The position numbers and the translations under genes are program-made. Positions 17,723 through 26,343 of a DNA stretch of 64,000 bases are shown here, one piece after another. Below the pieces are notes generated by a model. That model saw only the letters and a program-made list of their open reading frames with translations. It made no database searches and was not told the origin of the DNA. The first letter of the stretch is position 1, and every line of letters begins with the position of its first letter. Source of the DNA: Chitinophaga varians (GTDB taxonomy: Bacteria; Bacteroidota; Bacteroidia; Chitinophagales; Chitinophagaceae); contig NZ_JACVFB010000007.1 in assembly GCF_014529945.1 (NCBI RefSeq), positions 186,001-250,000 of the forward strand. Reading direction: 5' to 3'.

Positions 17723-17750
17723 GGGTCTTTCTTCCCCGGAAGAAAGACCC
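17723..17750 (+). terminator. hairpin after the Ohr/hydrolase operon
   Basis: GGGTCTTTCTTCC and its exact complement form a 13-bp stem with a two-base loop, ten bases after the stop at 17712. No T-run follows, so it may be a weak terminator or an mRNA stabiliser. Confidence 0.5.
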
Positions 17751-17791
17751 TCCTGAAACCCTTTGTCATCACCTCTTAAAACAGATTCATC

Positions 17792-18568
17792 ATGAAATAT
17801 TTTAAAGAAATCGCCTTGTATATAGGCCTCCCGCTGATGTTCATCGCCATGATGGCATTCAGCAATACAAATCACAAAACCATGATAGAAAATATTCAGA
17901 AAGACAGCCATGACAAAGGGTTTGCTGTGGTAGAACTATTTACCTCCGAAGGTTGCTGGAGCTGCCCGCCGGCCGATGAGCTGATCGCGAAGCTGCAAAA
18001 AGGCAATAACAACCAGCAGCTTTACATCATGGCCTTTCATGTGGATTACTGGGACCATCAGGGATGGAAAGACCGCTTCAGTCAGGCTGATTTTACAGAA
18101 AGACAAAAACAATACGCTTCCTGGCTCCGCCTCAACAACATCTACACGCCGCAGCTGATCGTTAACGGCAGGACCGAAATGGTAGGCTCGGAAGAAGGCG
18201 CCGTATTAGGAGCGATCAGTGCCGCGTTGCAGGAAACCAATGCCCAGCCGCTGTCTTTAAAGGCAGCACAGGCCAACAGCGAGCTTACCATCAGCTACTC
18301 CGGCGCCGTGCCCAACAAAAAAGCCCGCATCCTGGTAGCGCTGGTACAGAAAAATGCCAGCTCGCAGGTCAATGCCGGAGAGAATGCCGGCAAACAGCTG
18401 ACCCACGTGCAGATCGTTCGCCGGTTGCAACAACAGGAGCTGAAAGAAGAGGGAGAAGTAACCCTTTCCTTACCGGACGACTTCCGGAAAAACGGTTGGG
18501 AAGTGATCGCTTTCGTACAACATAAAAACACCGGCGCCATCACACAGGCGGCCAAACTGGTATGGTAA
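17792..18568 (+). CDS. exported thioredoxin-like protein, DUF1223
   Basis: 258 residues. A hydrophobic N-terminal segment (about 8-24) acts as a signal or anchor. The DUF1223 core begins AVVELFTSEGCWSCPPADELIAKL with the CxxC-type pair, continues HVDYWDHQGWKDRFS and IYTPQLIVNGRTEMVGS, and ends with a beta-sandwich-like half. DUF1223 proteins have a thioredoxin fold and are usually found with peroxide or thiol stress genes, as here. The specific substrate is not known. It is separated from the previous gene by a hairpin and from the next by LytTR boxes. Confidence 0.82.
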   Translation: MKYFKEIALYIGLPLMFIAMMAFSNTNHKTMIENIQKDSHDKGFAVVELFTSEGCWSCPPADELIAKLQKGNNNQQLYIMAFHVDYWDHQGWKDRFSQADFTERQKQYASWLRLNNIYTPQLIVNGRTEMVGSEEGAVLGAISAALQETNAQPLSLKAAQANSELTISYSGAVPNKKARILVALVQKNASSQVNAGENAGKQLTHVQIVRRLQQQELKEEGEVTLSLPDDFRKNGWEVIAFVQHKNTGAITQAAKLVW

Positions 18569-18589
18569 GCGGCTGTTAAAGGCTGGAAA

Positions 18590-18663
18590 TGTCTAATTCA
18601 GCCTTCAATATGTCCAACCCACCAGTTTCCGGTTCCTTCCCGGCCGCGCGGGGCCTACTTTTG
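18590..18663 (+). promoter_or_regulatory. LytTR boxes and promoter of the P460 operon
   Basis: TGTCTAATTCAG (18590-18601) and TGTCCAACCCAC (18611-18622) are 21 bp apart. After 33 bases comes TACTTTTG (18656-18663), a perfect -7 box. The first box differs by one base from those at the kinase promoter. The start codon is at 18693. Confidence 0.6.
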
Positions 18664-18692
18664 AGCTATCAAACACGGAAAAAACCATCCAC

Positions 18693-19664
18693 ATGGAGAC
18701 GACAAAAAACACAAAACGCATAAAACGCATTTACATCATCCCGGCGGCTATCGTAGCGGTGTTGATTGGCCTGCAGTTGTTTAACCAGCCGATAGCCTCC
18801 AAACCGGTCACCGGCCATATGGATGAAGCACCGGCAGCTGTACTGGCCATCCTGCAGCGGTCCTGCTACAACTGCCACTCCAACGAACAAAAGCTGAGCT
18901 GGTTCGATCAGCTGGCGCCGGCCTCCTGGGCGGTAAAAAAGGATGTGGACCGCGCACGGGAAGTGATGAATTTGTCTGAATGGGACAAGCTGTCTTCCGG
19001 CGAGCGTACCGGCAAAATGTACGCGATCCTGAACATGATGCAGGCCGGCAAAATGCCGCTCCGCGAGTATCTCCTACTGCATCCGGGCGCGAAAGTATCG
19101 GAGCAGGATATCGAAGTGGTGAAAAAATACACCTTATCCCTTTCCGGGAACCAGGCGCCACACAGCACGCCACCAGCCGCCGCCGGCGCCGTTCCCAAAG
19201 CATTCCCGGTATCTCCTAACGGCGTGAAATACACCGATGCGTTTAAACAGTGGACGGTCATCAGCATGAGCACCCTCTTCGATCATTCCATCCGGGTTAT
19301 CTATGGCAATGACATCGCGGTGAAAGCGGTACGTGAAGAAAACTTCTTCCCCTGGCCTGACGGCGCCATTGTGGTGAAAGCCGTATGGAAACAGGAGGAA
19401 CAGCCCGACGGAGAAATCAGGCCCGGTGAGTTTGTCAACGCACAGTTCATGGAAAAGAACGCCGAAAAATATAAGACCACAGAAGGCTGGGGATTCGCCA
19501 AGTTCAGCGGACAAAAGCTGGTCCCTACCGGAAAAGACGCGCTGTTTGCCCAGCAGTCATGCATCAGCTGCCACCGGCAACTGGCAGCATCTACCGGCTT
19601 CCTCTTCGATGTGCCGATGAAAGTAAACCCCACCAGTTTAACCGAAAAAATTCTTTCCAAATGA
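18693..19664 (+). CDS. heme-binding cytochrome P460-type protein
   Basis: 323 residues. An N-terminal signal/anchor (about 12-27) precedes a heme-binding domain with CYNCHSNEQKLSW, a CxxCH heme attachment site typical of Bacteroidota haem-bd domains. A Pro/Ala-rich linker at about 150-170 leads to a cytochrome P460 domain: FKQWTVISMSTLFDHSIRVIYGND, NAQFMEKNAEKY, GWGFAKFSG and a second heme site CISCHRQ. P460-family proteins oxidise small nitrogen or peroxide species; here the role is unknown. The stop overlaps the next start by four bases, so translation of the two is coupled. It is the first gene behind a LytTR-type promoter. Confidence 0.82.
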   Translation: METTKNTKRIKRIYIIPAAIVAVLIGLQLFNQPIASKPVTGHMDEAPAAVLAILQRSCYNCHSNEQKLSWFDQLAPASWAVKKDVDRAREVMNLSEWDKLSSGERTGKMYAILNMMQAGKMPLREYLLLHPGAKVSEQDIEVVKKYTLSLSGNQAPHSTPPAAAGAVPKAFPVSPNGVKYTDAFKQWTVISMSTLFDHSIRVIYGNDIAVKAVREENFFPWPDGAIVVKAVWKQEEQPDGEIRPGEFVNAQFMEKNAEKYKTTEGWGFAKFSGQKLVPTGKDALFAQQSCISCHRQLAASTGFLFDVPMKVNPTSLTEKILSK

Positions 19665-20092
19665 ACCGCCTCTTCTACCTGCTACTGCTCGCTGCATTTT
19701 TCACCGCCTGCAAAAATGAGCGCCCCGCCAACGGCCAGTCCCGTATTGTATTTGAGCCAGGTGGTCTGAAGTTCATCGCTTCTTCCCTGCATCCAAAACA
19801 GGAAACTATGTCGGCCTTGTACGGTAATGACAGCGCCCTTCAGTCACTCGCCGGCAGCGAGCATCAGACAACAGCAGGCACCATGATAAAACTGGTCACC
19901 TGGCGTTATCACGACAATCCGCAGTACTTCGGCGGCAAGATAAACGGTGAGTTGCTGAGCATAGAAAGCATACAGACCGATAGCCGCGGCGCCGTTACTT
20001 ATCACCTTGACTTCGGGACATTGCAACGCCCGGCGGCGCCGACAGCAAGAATAGCTTACATCATGACTTACAAACCTGTTCAAATACCATAA
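19661..20092 (+). CDS. small lipoprotein of unknown function
   Basis: 143 residues from the ATG overlapping the P460 stop. It begins MNRLFYLLLLAAFFTACKNE, with a clear lipobox TAC, so it is lipid-anchored. The mature part (VFEPGGLKFIASSLHPKQETMSALYGNDSAL) is found beside P460 genes in related bacteria as far as I recall. It ends in ARIAYIMTYKPVQIP. No cofactor motif is visible. Coupling to the P460 gene suggests that it works with the cytochrome at the membrane. Confidence 0.7.
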   Translation: MNRLFYLLLLAAFFTACKNERPANGQSRIVFEPGGLKFIASSLHPKQETMSALYGNDSALQSLAGSEHQTTAGTMIKLVTWRYHDNPQYFGGKINGELLSIESIQTDSRGAVTYHLDFGTLQRPAAPTARIAYIMTYKPVQIP

Positions 20093-20095
20093 ATC

Positions 20096-21094
20096 ATGAA
20101 AACGATCCAACAACTCATCGCAGCAGCGCTGCTCATCATAGCCGGCCATACAGCGGCATTCGCCGCCGCCGGTCAGCCGGACAGCGTAGCCACCTTCGGG
20201 ACTGTCAAACAAATCAAAGCAGGCGTGCTGAATGTAGGTTACGCTGAAGCCGGCCCCTCGAACGGACAGGCTGTAGTACTGCTCCATGGCTGGCCTTACG
20301 ATATTCACAGTTACAGCGCCGTGGCTGCTCAACTGGCTGGCAAAGGTTACCACGTGATTGTACCTTATCTGCGTGGTTACGGCAGCACACAGTTCCTTTC
20401 CGCGCAGACCATGCGCAACGGTCAGCAGTCGGCCTTTGCAGCAGACATCATCGCCCTGATGGACGCACTGAAAATAAAGCAGGCCATTATTGGCGGATTT
20501 GACTGGGGGGCGCGGACAGCAGATATCATCGCGGCCTTATGGCCGGAGCGCACCAAAGCGCTGGTATCTGTGAGCGGCTACCTGATCGGCAGCCAGCAGG
20601 CCAATCAGGCGCCCTTAGCGCCGAAAGCCGAACAGGCCTGGTGGTACCAGTTTTACTTCGCCACCGAACGCGGACAGGCAGGATACCAGGCCAATACCCG
20701 CGCGTTCAACAAACTTATCTGGCAGACAGCCTCTCCACAGTGGCATTTCAGTGACAGCACCTTTGCCGAAAGCGCCGCCTCCTTCGACAATCAGGACCAC
20801 GTAGCCATCGTGGTCCACAACTACCGCTGGCGGCTGGGGCTGGCCACCGGCGAAAAACAATACGACGCGCTGGAAAAAAAACTGGCACAGGGCCCGGTGA
20901 TCAACGTACCGGCGGTGACCCTCGAAGGCGACGCCAACGGCGCACCGCATCCCGACCCGGCAGCCTATGCTGCCAAGTTCAAAGGGAAATACGTGCATCA
21001 TACCATCACGGGAGGCGTAGGCCACAACCTGCCCGCCGAAGCTCCCGAAGCCTTTACAGCGGCTATCATAGAGGCAGGACATTTAGCAGAATAA
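20096..21094 (+). CDS. exported alpha/beta hydrolase, epoxide hydrolase/dehalogenase type
   Basis: 332 residues with a signal peptide (about 1-24, MKTIQQLI...AAFAAA). The fold motifs are VVLLHGWPYDIHSY (oxyanion HGWP, typical of epoxide hydrolases), nucleophile elbow GGFDWGAR with Asp instead of Ser, a DxxHPDP-like acid region and GGVGHNLP with the catalytic His. An Asp nucleophile points to epoxide hydrolase or haloalkane dehalogenase chemistry. Lid tyrosines (WWYQFYFATERG) fit the former. It follows the lipoprotein gene after three bases, so it belongs to the P460 operon. Confidence 0.82.
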   Translation: MKTIQQLIAAALLIIAGHTAAFAAAGQPDSVATFGTVKQIKAGVLNVGYAEAGPSNGQAVVLLHGWPYDIHSYSAVAAQLAGKGYHVIVPYLRGYGSTQFLSAQTMRNGQQSAFAADIIALMDALKIKQAIIGGFDWGARTADIIAALWPERTKALVSVSGYLIGSQQANQAPLAPKAEQAWWYQFYFATERGQAGYQANTRAFNKLIWQTASPQWHFSDSTFAESAASFDNQDHVAIVVHNYRWRLGLATGEKQYDALEKKLAQGPVINVPAVTLEGDANGAPHPDPAAYAAKFKGKYVHHTITGGVGHNLPAEAPEAFTAAIIEAGHLAE

Positions 21095-21131
21095 ACACAT
21101 CTCCTTTTCATCTTACTAAAACTTAAAAAAA

Positions 21132-21536
21132 ATGAACACAAAAACAGCTACTATCATCTATTGGTCCGCCACTATTTTCATGTCACTCTGGTTTGGTGCA
21201 AGCGGTTTCTTTGAATTGACCGGAAATCCCATCGTATGGGGCATTACCCAACAGTTAGGTTATCCTCCGCATTTCATTTATATCCTCGGTGTATTTAAAA
21301 TCGCCGGTGTCATCACCCTGTTAATCCCCCACAAATTCCTGCGGTTAAAAGAATGGGTATTTGCCGGCATGTTCTTCGATATCACCTTCGCGTTCTTTTC
21401 CAAAATAAGCGTGCTGGGCTTCCCGGCCACCGTAGACGCCATCATCGCTTTCACGGTATTGTCTGCCGCTTACCTGATGTTCCGGAGGCTGTATCCCGCC
21501 AATTATGCGACAGTAGCGCCTGCAATGGTATCATGA
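21132..21536 (+). CDS. DoxX-like membrane protein
   Basis: 134 residues with four membrane helices (about 6-26, 45-64, 73-92, 98-117). The pattern IYWSATIFMSLWFGASGFFELTGNP and YILGVFKIAGVITLLIP matches the DoxX-like family, small quinone/redox-associated membrane proteins of unclear function. It is 37 bases after the hydrolase and is the last gene before a strong terminator. Confidence 0.82.
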   Translation: MNTKTATIIYWSATIFMSLWFGASGFFELTGNPIVWGITQQLGYPPHFIYILGVFKIAGVITLLIPHKFLRLKEWVFAGMFFDITFAFFSKISVLGFPATVDAIIAFTVLSAAYLMFRRLYPANYATVAPAMVS

Positions 21537-21560
21537 TGATCGGGGTTTCTTTAAAGTGCG

Positions 21561-21598
21561 AAAGCCAGGCATGTTTATCTGCCTGGCTTTGTTTTTTT
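21561..21598 (+). terminator. intrinsic terminator of the P460/DoxX operon
   Basis: AAAGCCAGGCA (21561-21571) pairs with TGCCTGGCTTT (21580-21590), followed by a T-run to 21598. It is a textbook rho-independent terminator. Confidence 0.85.
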
Positions 21599-21667
21599 AA
21601 TGTGGTCATTATCTTCCTCCTCTATGAAATGTCGTATATCCTTCGGTTATATCTTTCCGCAGGATGA

Positions 21668-22309
21668 CTATCTCAGCAACTTAAACGCATGCGACCAGCT
21701 GTTACGCAGGAACCCGGGAATACACCACAGGATACACAGCGGCTCAATGGCCCGTGCTGCCTCTGCGGTGCCCATGTCTTCCGTTTCCCAGCCAAAGCTG
21801 GTCAACAGGCCGGTCACGGTTTTCTTAGCCTCCTCATCGTTACCGCAGATAAACATGGTCGGGGTGCCTTCTTTAAACTGCGGTTTATACATCGACGCAT
21901 TGCCTACGGAATTAAATGCTTTTACAAACCTGGCCGCCGGCACCAGCTGCTGCAGCTGTTCCATCAACGAAAAATCCAGGGAGGTAAAAAAGTGCAGCAC
22001 CCCATGGTCCGGCCCTTTCTCCGCCAGCGGATTAGTGGTATCGATCACGATCTTCTTATCAAGGTTAGCGATGCCTGCCAGCCGGAGGGCGTCGGCCGCT
22101 ACGGTACCTTTGGTGGAGAGTACGATCAACTCAGCGGTCTTCGCCGTGGTCTCGAAATCTGCTACGGCAATACCGGTCTCTTTGTTGAACTGGACCACTT
22201 CCGGTTTGGAAGTATCGCGGGTGCCGAGGGTAACGGTATGGCCTTCCTGCTTAAACCCTTTGGCTAAGGTCTGCCCTACGGCGCCGGAGCCAATGATGCC
22301 AATTTTCAT
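21668..22309 (-). CDS. NADP-dependent oxidoreductase, F420-reductase-like
   Basis: 213 residues. The N-terminal Rossmann motif is MKIGIIGSGAVGQTLAKGF, followed by VTLGTRDTSKP, which binds the NADP phosphate. Further conserved pieces are IVIDTTNPL and RFVKAFNSVGNASMYKP, as in the F420-dependent NADP reductase superfamily (NAD-binding_10/F420_oxidored). Bacteroidota lack F420, so it probably acts on another substrate. It is a single gene, convergent with the DoxX operon and divergent from the gene at 22498. Confidence 0.8.
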   Translation of the reverse strand: MKIGIIGSGAVGQTLAKGFKQEGHTVTLGTRDTSKPEVVQFNKETGIAVADFETTAKTAELIVLSTKGTVAADALRLAGIANLDKKIVIDTTNPLAEKGPDHGVLHFFTSLDFSLMEQLQQLVPAARFVKAFNSVGNASMYKPQFKEGTPTMFICGNDEEAKKTVTGLLTSFGWETEDMGTAEAARAIEPLCILWCIPGFLRNSWSHAFKLLR

Positions 22310-22497
22310 AAGATGTTTTTTTGGGTGAGAGATGCTAACAGCGCTTACAGCAGGCAGAGATGGTTAAACAAAGAAACGAAAATAATCAATTTAAAACAAA
22401 GAAACATCCGCTATTCGTAGCCGGAAAATCCCTATTTTCGCGGTCAATTGTTTAACCCAATCATTTACACCATTCAATATCCACAACATACAAGAGC

Positions 22498-23637
22498 ATG
22501 CAAAAACTACTGACCACTGCGCTGCTGCTGGCAGTCAGCAGCACCACGTTTGCCCAAAACAAGTACCACCCGTTCCGCGTGGACAAAAAATTCGGTGTTA
22601 CAGACACCCTGGGCAATGAACTGGTTAAACCCATTCACAAGTTTTGTGAGCAGTTCCGTTCGGGAAAAGAATTCGCGTTGTATAATTTCGACGACGATGT
22701 GAAAGACCTGATTGTGAACACCACCACCGGAAAGATCCTGCCGTTTGCCTATATCAATCCCGGCGAGGCCGTGGTCAACAACGTGCCTTATACGCTCGTT
22801 ACGGAAACAAACAAAAAGTACCTCCGCAGCGAAGAAGATGGTAAAATCATTCTGCTGAAAGAAGATTATACAGATTTTATCAGTGAAGGGAAATATATTG
22901 TCGCTAAATCTTACGCAAAGGCGATGCCTGCGCCCATGCCGCCACCTGCCAAACCGGTAAAAAGCAACGGGAAACTGCTGCCGCCACCACCGCTGCCGCC
23001 CCCGCCCATGAAGATACCACCGCAGGGCTTTGATGATTACGCAGTCATTGCCGCCAATGATGAAACATTAAAACCTGTCATGAAAGGATTATATAAAACC
23101 TATCTTCCACTGTACAAAAACAAGGATGAAAATATATCCGGCAGGGTGGAGAAAATAATCCATGATGGCACTCGCCGGCGTTCTAACTTCTATGCCATCA
23201 TTTTCAGTACAGACCACACCCATAGTTTATACGACTCGACCATGAAACTTGTCAAAAAGTTTGAGTTGAAAAATGCGCAGAAAGAACAACTGGAAGAGAT
23301 AGCCTCCGACATCATGAAAATAAAATTATCGCAGTATGATGAAGCCAGCGCCGTACCGCCGATGGGGCTCCCGTCCAAAAACAGACCTGAGCCGACTATC
23401 ATCTACCCGGTATTCGCTGTGGAGAAATCTGTCAACGGCAATCATCAGTTTGTACTGAAACAAAGTGCTACCGAGGTGAAAGTGATATTTGAAACGTCCA
23501 GCGGTATCACCTGGAACGCGAAAGAACACTCCGTTTATATCCGGGACACCGATGCGGAATTTGCGGTAGATCCGCAATCCGGAAAGATATGGTTTCCCCA
23601 AAAGTATTGGGCCGCAGCCGGCATCACCGTAAAATAA
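22498..23637 (+). CDS. secreted WG-repeat-like protein
   Basis: 379 residues with a signal peptide (MQKLLTTALLLAVSSTTFAQ). The following KKFGVTDTLGNELVKPIHKF resembles a WG/KWG-type repeat (KxGxxDxxGxxVxxP). A proline-rich stretch occurs at about 144-178 (KLLPPPPLPPPPMK), and the C-terminal half is mixed alpha/beta with no known motif. The location is probably periplasm or cell surface. A -7-like TATTTTCG lies at 22433-22440. The function is unknown. Confidence 0.65.
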   Translation: MQKLLTTALLLAVSSTTFAQNKYHPFRVDKKFGVTDTLGNELVKPIHKFCEQFRSGKEFALYNFDDDVKDLIVNTTTGKILPFAYINPGEAVVNNVPYTLVTETNKKYLRSEEDGKIILLKEDYTDFISEGKYIVAKSYAKAMPAPMPPPAKPVKSNGKLLPPPPLPPPPMKIPPQGFDDYAVIAANDETLKPVMKGLYKTYLPLYKNKDENISGRVEKIIHDGTRRRSNFYAIIFSTDHTHSLYDSTMKLVKKFELKNAQKEQLEEIASDIMKIKLSQYDEASAVPPMGLPSKNRPEPTIIYPVFAVEKSVNGNHQFVLKQSATEVKVIFETSSGITWNAKEHSVYIRDTDAEFAVDPQSGKIWFPQKYWAAAGITVK

Positions 23638-23649
23638 CCGGCCCAATAA

Positions 23650-23680
23650 CCTGTCCCGGGGCAGTGAGCACCGGGACAGG
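23650..23680. terminator. bidirectional hairpin between convergent genes
   Basis: CCTGTCCCGG (23650-23659) pairs with CCGGGACAGG (23671-23680) around an 11-base loop. It lies between the stop at 23637 and the end of the siderophore operon at 23692. No strong T-run is seen on either side. Confidence 0.6.
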
Positions 23681-23691
23681 CATATCAACAC

Positions 23692-25203
23692 CTACAACAA
23701 ACTATATCCCTTCGCTTTAATGGCCGCCAGAATTTCCCGTATATGCGCCAGCGTAGTCAAGGGGTTCAGTATCGTAAACTTCAGGTAAAAATTCCCCGCC
23801 ACCCTGGTACTGGCCAGGATATAAGTTCCGTCAAAGAACAACGATTGTTTGATGCGTAGATTCAGCGCAGACAGGTCCGTATTCAAGCCCATCGGCCGGA
23901 AACGAAATACCAGTACGCCCAGGTCGGAGCTGCTCAGCAGGTCAAACTCCGGGTCCTGCTGCAACAAAGCAGCCGTAGCTGCCGCCGTGTCAATGATCAT
24001 GTCCGTATAGATGCCCAGCTTTTGTTTTCCCATCAGCCGCAGCGTACACCAGAGTTTCAGGGCATCAAAGCGGCGCGTGCTCTGCGTGATCGATTTATTG
24101 ATTTGCGCCGGCAGCTCTTCGTCATCCTGCTCTGCCGGGTTGAGGTAGTCGGCATGATGCCGCACCAGCTGCAGCGTGGCCTTGTCCTTCACCAGAAACG
24201 CGCTGCTGCTGATAGGCTGAAAGAAAGACTTGTGATAGTCGATCGTCACGGAATCGGCCTGCTCTATACCGTTCAGCAGATGACGATATTTGCCGGACAG
24301 CAGTAAGCCACAACCATATGCGGCATCTACGTGCATCCATACCTGATATTCCGTCGCTATGGCCGCAATGGCCTGCAACGGGTCGATGTTGCCGAAATCA
24401 GTCGTCCCGGCGGTGGCCACCACTGCTATCGGAATATTACCGAGACCCAGTTGCCAGTCCAGCGCCTCTTTCAGGGCCTCGGCGTCCATACGGAAACGGC
24501 TATCCGTTTTCACCCGCACGATCGCCTGTTCTCCCAGCCCCAGCAGCGAGGCGTTTTTGTCGTTGCTGAAATGGGCTTTGTCGGATACAAATATTCTGAA
24601 GCGACCAGCCTGTGAAGGCAGACCGTCGAGCTTGATGTTATGGCACAACACCTGCCTGGCAAAATGATCTCTGGCGAGCAACAGCCCCATCAGATTGGAT
24701 TGTGAACCACCGCCGGTAAAAACGCCGTCAGCGTTCGTATAGCCTATCTCGTGAGCTGTCCAGTCGATCAGCCTTCTTTCCATGAAGGTGCCGCCGGCGC
24801 TCTGGTCGTACGTATCCTGCGAGGAATTGATGGCACTGATGATCACTTCCGCCGCCAGCGCCGGTATCACCACCGGACAATTCAGGTGTGCGATGTACTG
24901 CGGCAGGTGAAAAGCGGTAGCATGGCGGATATACAGCTCGTTGACTTCCGCCAGCAGGTCGTCGTAGCTGGTAAGCGGACTGGTCAGGTCTACGCTGTAC
25001 ACCGCTTCCCGCATGTCTGCCGGGCGCACGCCGGTAAAAGGCTGTTTGGTATGATGCAGGAAATCTTCCACGGCCGTTCGCGCCTTCTCCAGCGCCTGAT
25101 GGTATTCCGCAGATGTCTCTTCACAGAAGATGTCTTTCAGTAATTTGTTGCTTCTGCCGGTTTGCTGAACGGGAGCAGCAACGGTAGTCTGGTCTGTATG
25201 CAT
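23692..25203 (-). CDS. PLP-dependent group II decarboxylase (lysine/hydroxylysine type)
   Basis: 503 residues, close to DesA-like lysine decarboxylases and diaminobutyrate decarboxylases. Visible motifs are GVFTGGGSQSNLMGLLLARD (phosphate loop), WMHVDAAYGCGLLLSGKY (the Asp that contacts the PLP ring) and SVTIDYHKSFFQP with the Schiff-base Lys. In NIS hydroxamate pathways such as desferrioxamine this enzyme makes the diamine (cadaverine) backbone. Here it sits 24 bases after a lysine-hydroxylase-like oxygenase, so hydroxylysine may be the true substrate. It is the last of eight genes in the operon. Confidence 0.85.
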   Translation of the reverse strand: MHTDQTTVAAPVQQTGRSNKLLKDIFCEETSAEYHQALEKARTAVEDFLHHTKQPFTGVRPADMREAVYSVDLTSPLTSYDDLLAEVNELYIRHATAFHLPQYIAHLNCPVVIPALAAEVIISAINSSQDTYDQSAGGTFMERRLIDWTAHEIGYTNADGVFTGGGSQSNLMGLLLARDHFARQVLCHNIKLDGLPSQAGRFRIFVSDKAHFSNDKNASLLGLGEQAIVRVKTDSRFRMDAEALKEALDWQLGLGNIPIAVVATAGTTDFGNIDPLQAIAAIATEYQVWMHVDAAYGCGLLLSGKYRHLLNGIEQADSVTIDYHKSFFQPISSSAFLVKDKATLQLVRHHADYLNPAEQDDEELPAQINKSITQSTRRFDALKLWCTLRLMGKQKLGIYTDMIIDTAAATAALLQQDPEFDLLSSSDLGVLVFRFRPMGLNTDLSALNLRIKQSLFFDGTYILASTRVAGNFYLKFTILNPLTTLAHIREILAAIKAKGYSLL

Positions 25204-25227
25204 ATCATATTTTTTTCGGGAGATGAT

Positions 25228-26343
25228 TTAGCGGAAGATATTGCCGTAATGCTCTTCCATGATAAAATAAGGGTCTGTTGTTTTCGTGACGGCGCGGATG
25301 TTAATGAGACTGGTTTTGCTCATCATGCGAAGCATCATTCTGCGTTCGCAGGGCACCAGCACGCCTTTTTCTTCTCTATAACCGGCCACGAAAGCATTTC
25401 TGCCATGTGCGCAAAGATGGTTGTTGACGAAGATGAGGTCTCCGGCTTCGGGCACGAAATCATTGTAGATATGTGTTCTGGCCACTTTCCAGAACTCTTC
25501 GAGGTAATGCATGGCCTCCGCGCACTGACCGGCATCCGGATTATGGATTTGCTCGGCGGCATCGAAGCGGATGAAAGGATAGGTTTCATTGCCATACAGC
25601 ACGGCGGTGCTCACCTCTCCTGCGGCGGTGTCCTTCCCGTAGTTCGCGTCTTTCGGGCACTTGTACAGCGGCCGGAACAAGGGCCGCATGATCTCGTCGG
25701 TGGCGCCATGTGAACGGACAGAGTATAAAGTAGAAGGCACTTTTTCTTCATTGCGGATAAACAAAAAACTCAGGAAATCGGCCTGATGAAAGAGAAAGGC
25801 ATCTTCCGTATGTACAAACAGATCCGTACGGGAACCGCTGCCCGTCTGTGTATGGCTCATTTTCTCATCCGGGATGATGGCGTGCATCAGGCCACCACCT
25901 TTGCGCTGGGCGTAATATTGGACCGGCTTACTGGGCACAGCGCCATGCATCAGGCTACTGATAAAACCATAGGCTTTCAGTTTCTCATAGTCCGCTTCTT
26001 TCCAGCTGGAAGGCGTTTTGCCCAGGTCTTCCTGATCTACCTGTATCAATCCCCTGAAAACAATGGCCCCATACTGACCGGCGGAATAATCGGTCCCGAA
26101 CTGGCTCAGTATCCGGGCAATGCGTTCGGGCAACAGCTGATAGGCATTCAGGTGCAGTGTGGCCATGAATGCCGGATTTTCGTAACTGCCGTACTCCCTG
26201 ATCAGTTGCCGGCCTATATAATACATAGCGGTAGATTCCCGTGCGGTAATGTCCACGATGAGTGGCGCGGATGGCGGCGGTACGGAAGTCTCCTGCCACA
26301 CATCCCGGAAGCTATCGGGTGTTGTCACTGTGATGTTTTTCAT
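25228..26343 (-). CDS. Fe(II)/2-oxoglutarate oxygenase, lysine-hydroxylase-like
   Basis: 371 residues of the clavaminate-synthase-like (TauD-related) fold. The iron triad is H178-x-E180 in DLFVHTEDAF plus H313 in CAHGRNAF. The 2-oxoglutarate Arg is among R334/R335/R339 (ERRMMLRM). Enzymes of this subgroup from Chitinophaga and Flavobacterium are known to be L-lysine 3- or 4-hydroxylases and to lie beside PLP decarboxylases; that is family knowledge recalled here, not tested. It overlaps the membrane hydroxylase gene by four bases and precedes the decarboxylase. Predicted role: hydroxylation of lysine before decarboxylation, giving a hydroxy-diamine for the siderophore. Confidence 0.72.
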   Translation of the reverse strand: MKNITVTTPDSFRDVWQETSVPPPSAPLIVDITARESTAMYYIGRQLIREYGSYENPAFMATLHLNAYQLLPERIARILSQFGTDYSAGQYGAIVFRGLIQVDQEDLGKTPSSWKEADYEKLKAYGFISSLMHGAVPSKPVQYYAQRKGGGLMHAIIPDEKMSHTQTGSGSRTDLFVHTEDAFLFHQADFLSFLFIRNEEKVPSTLYSVRSHGATDEIMRPLFRPLYKCPKDANYGKDTAAGEVSTAVLYGNETYPFIRFDAAEQIHNPDAGQCAEAMHYLEEFWKVARTHIYNDFVPEAGDLIFVNNHLCAHGRNAFVAGYREEKGVLVPCERRMMLRMMSKTSLINIRAVTKTTDPYFIMEEHYGNIFR

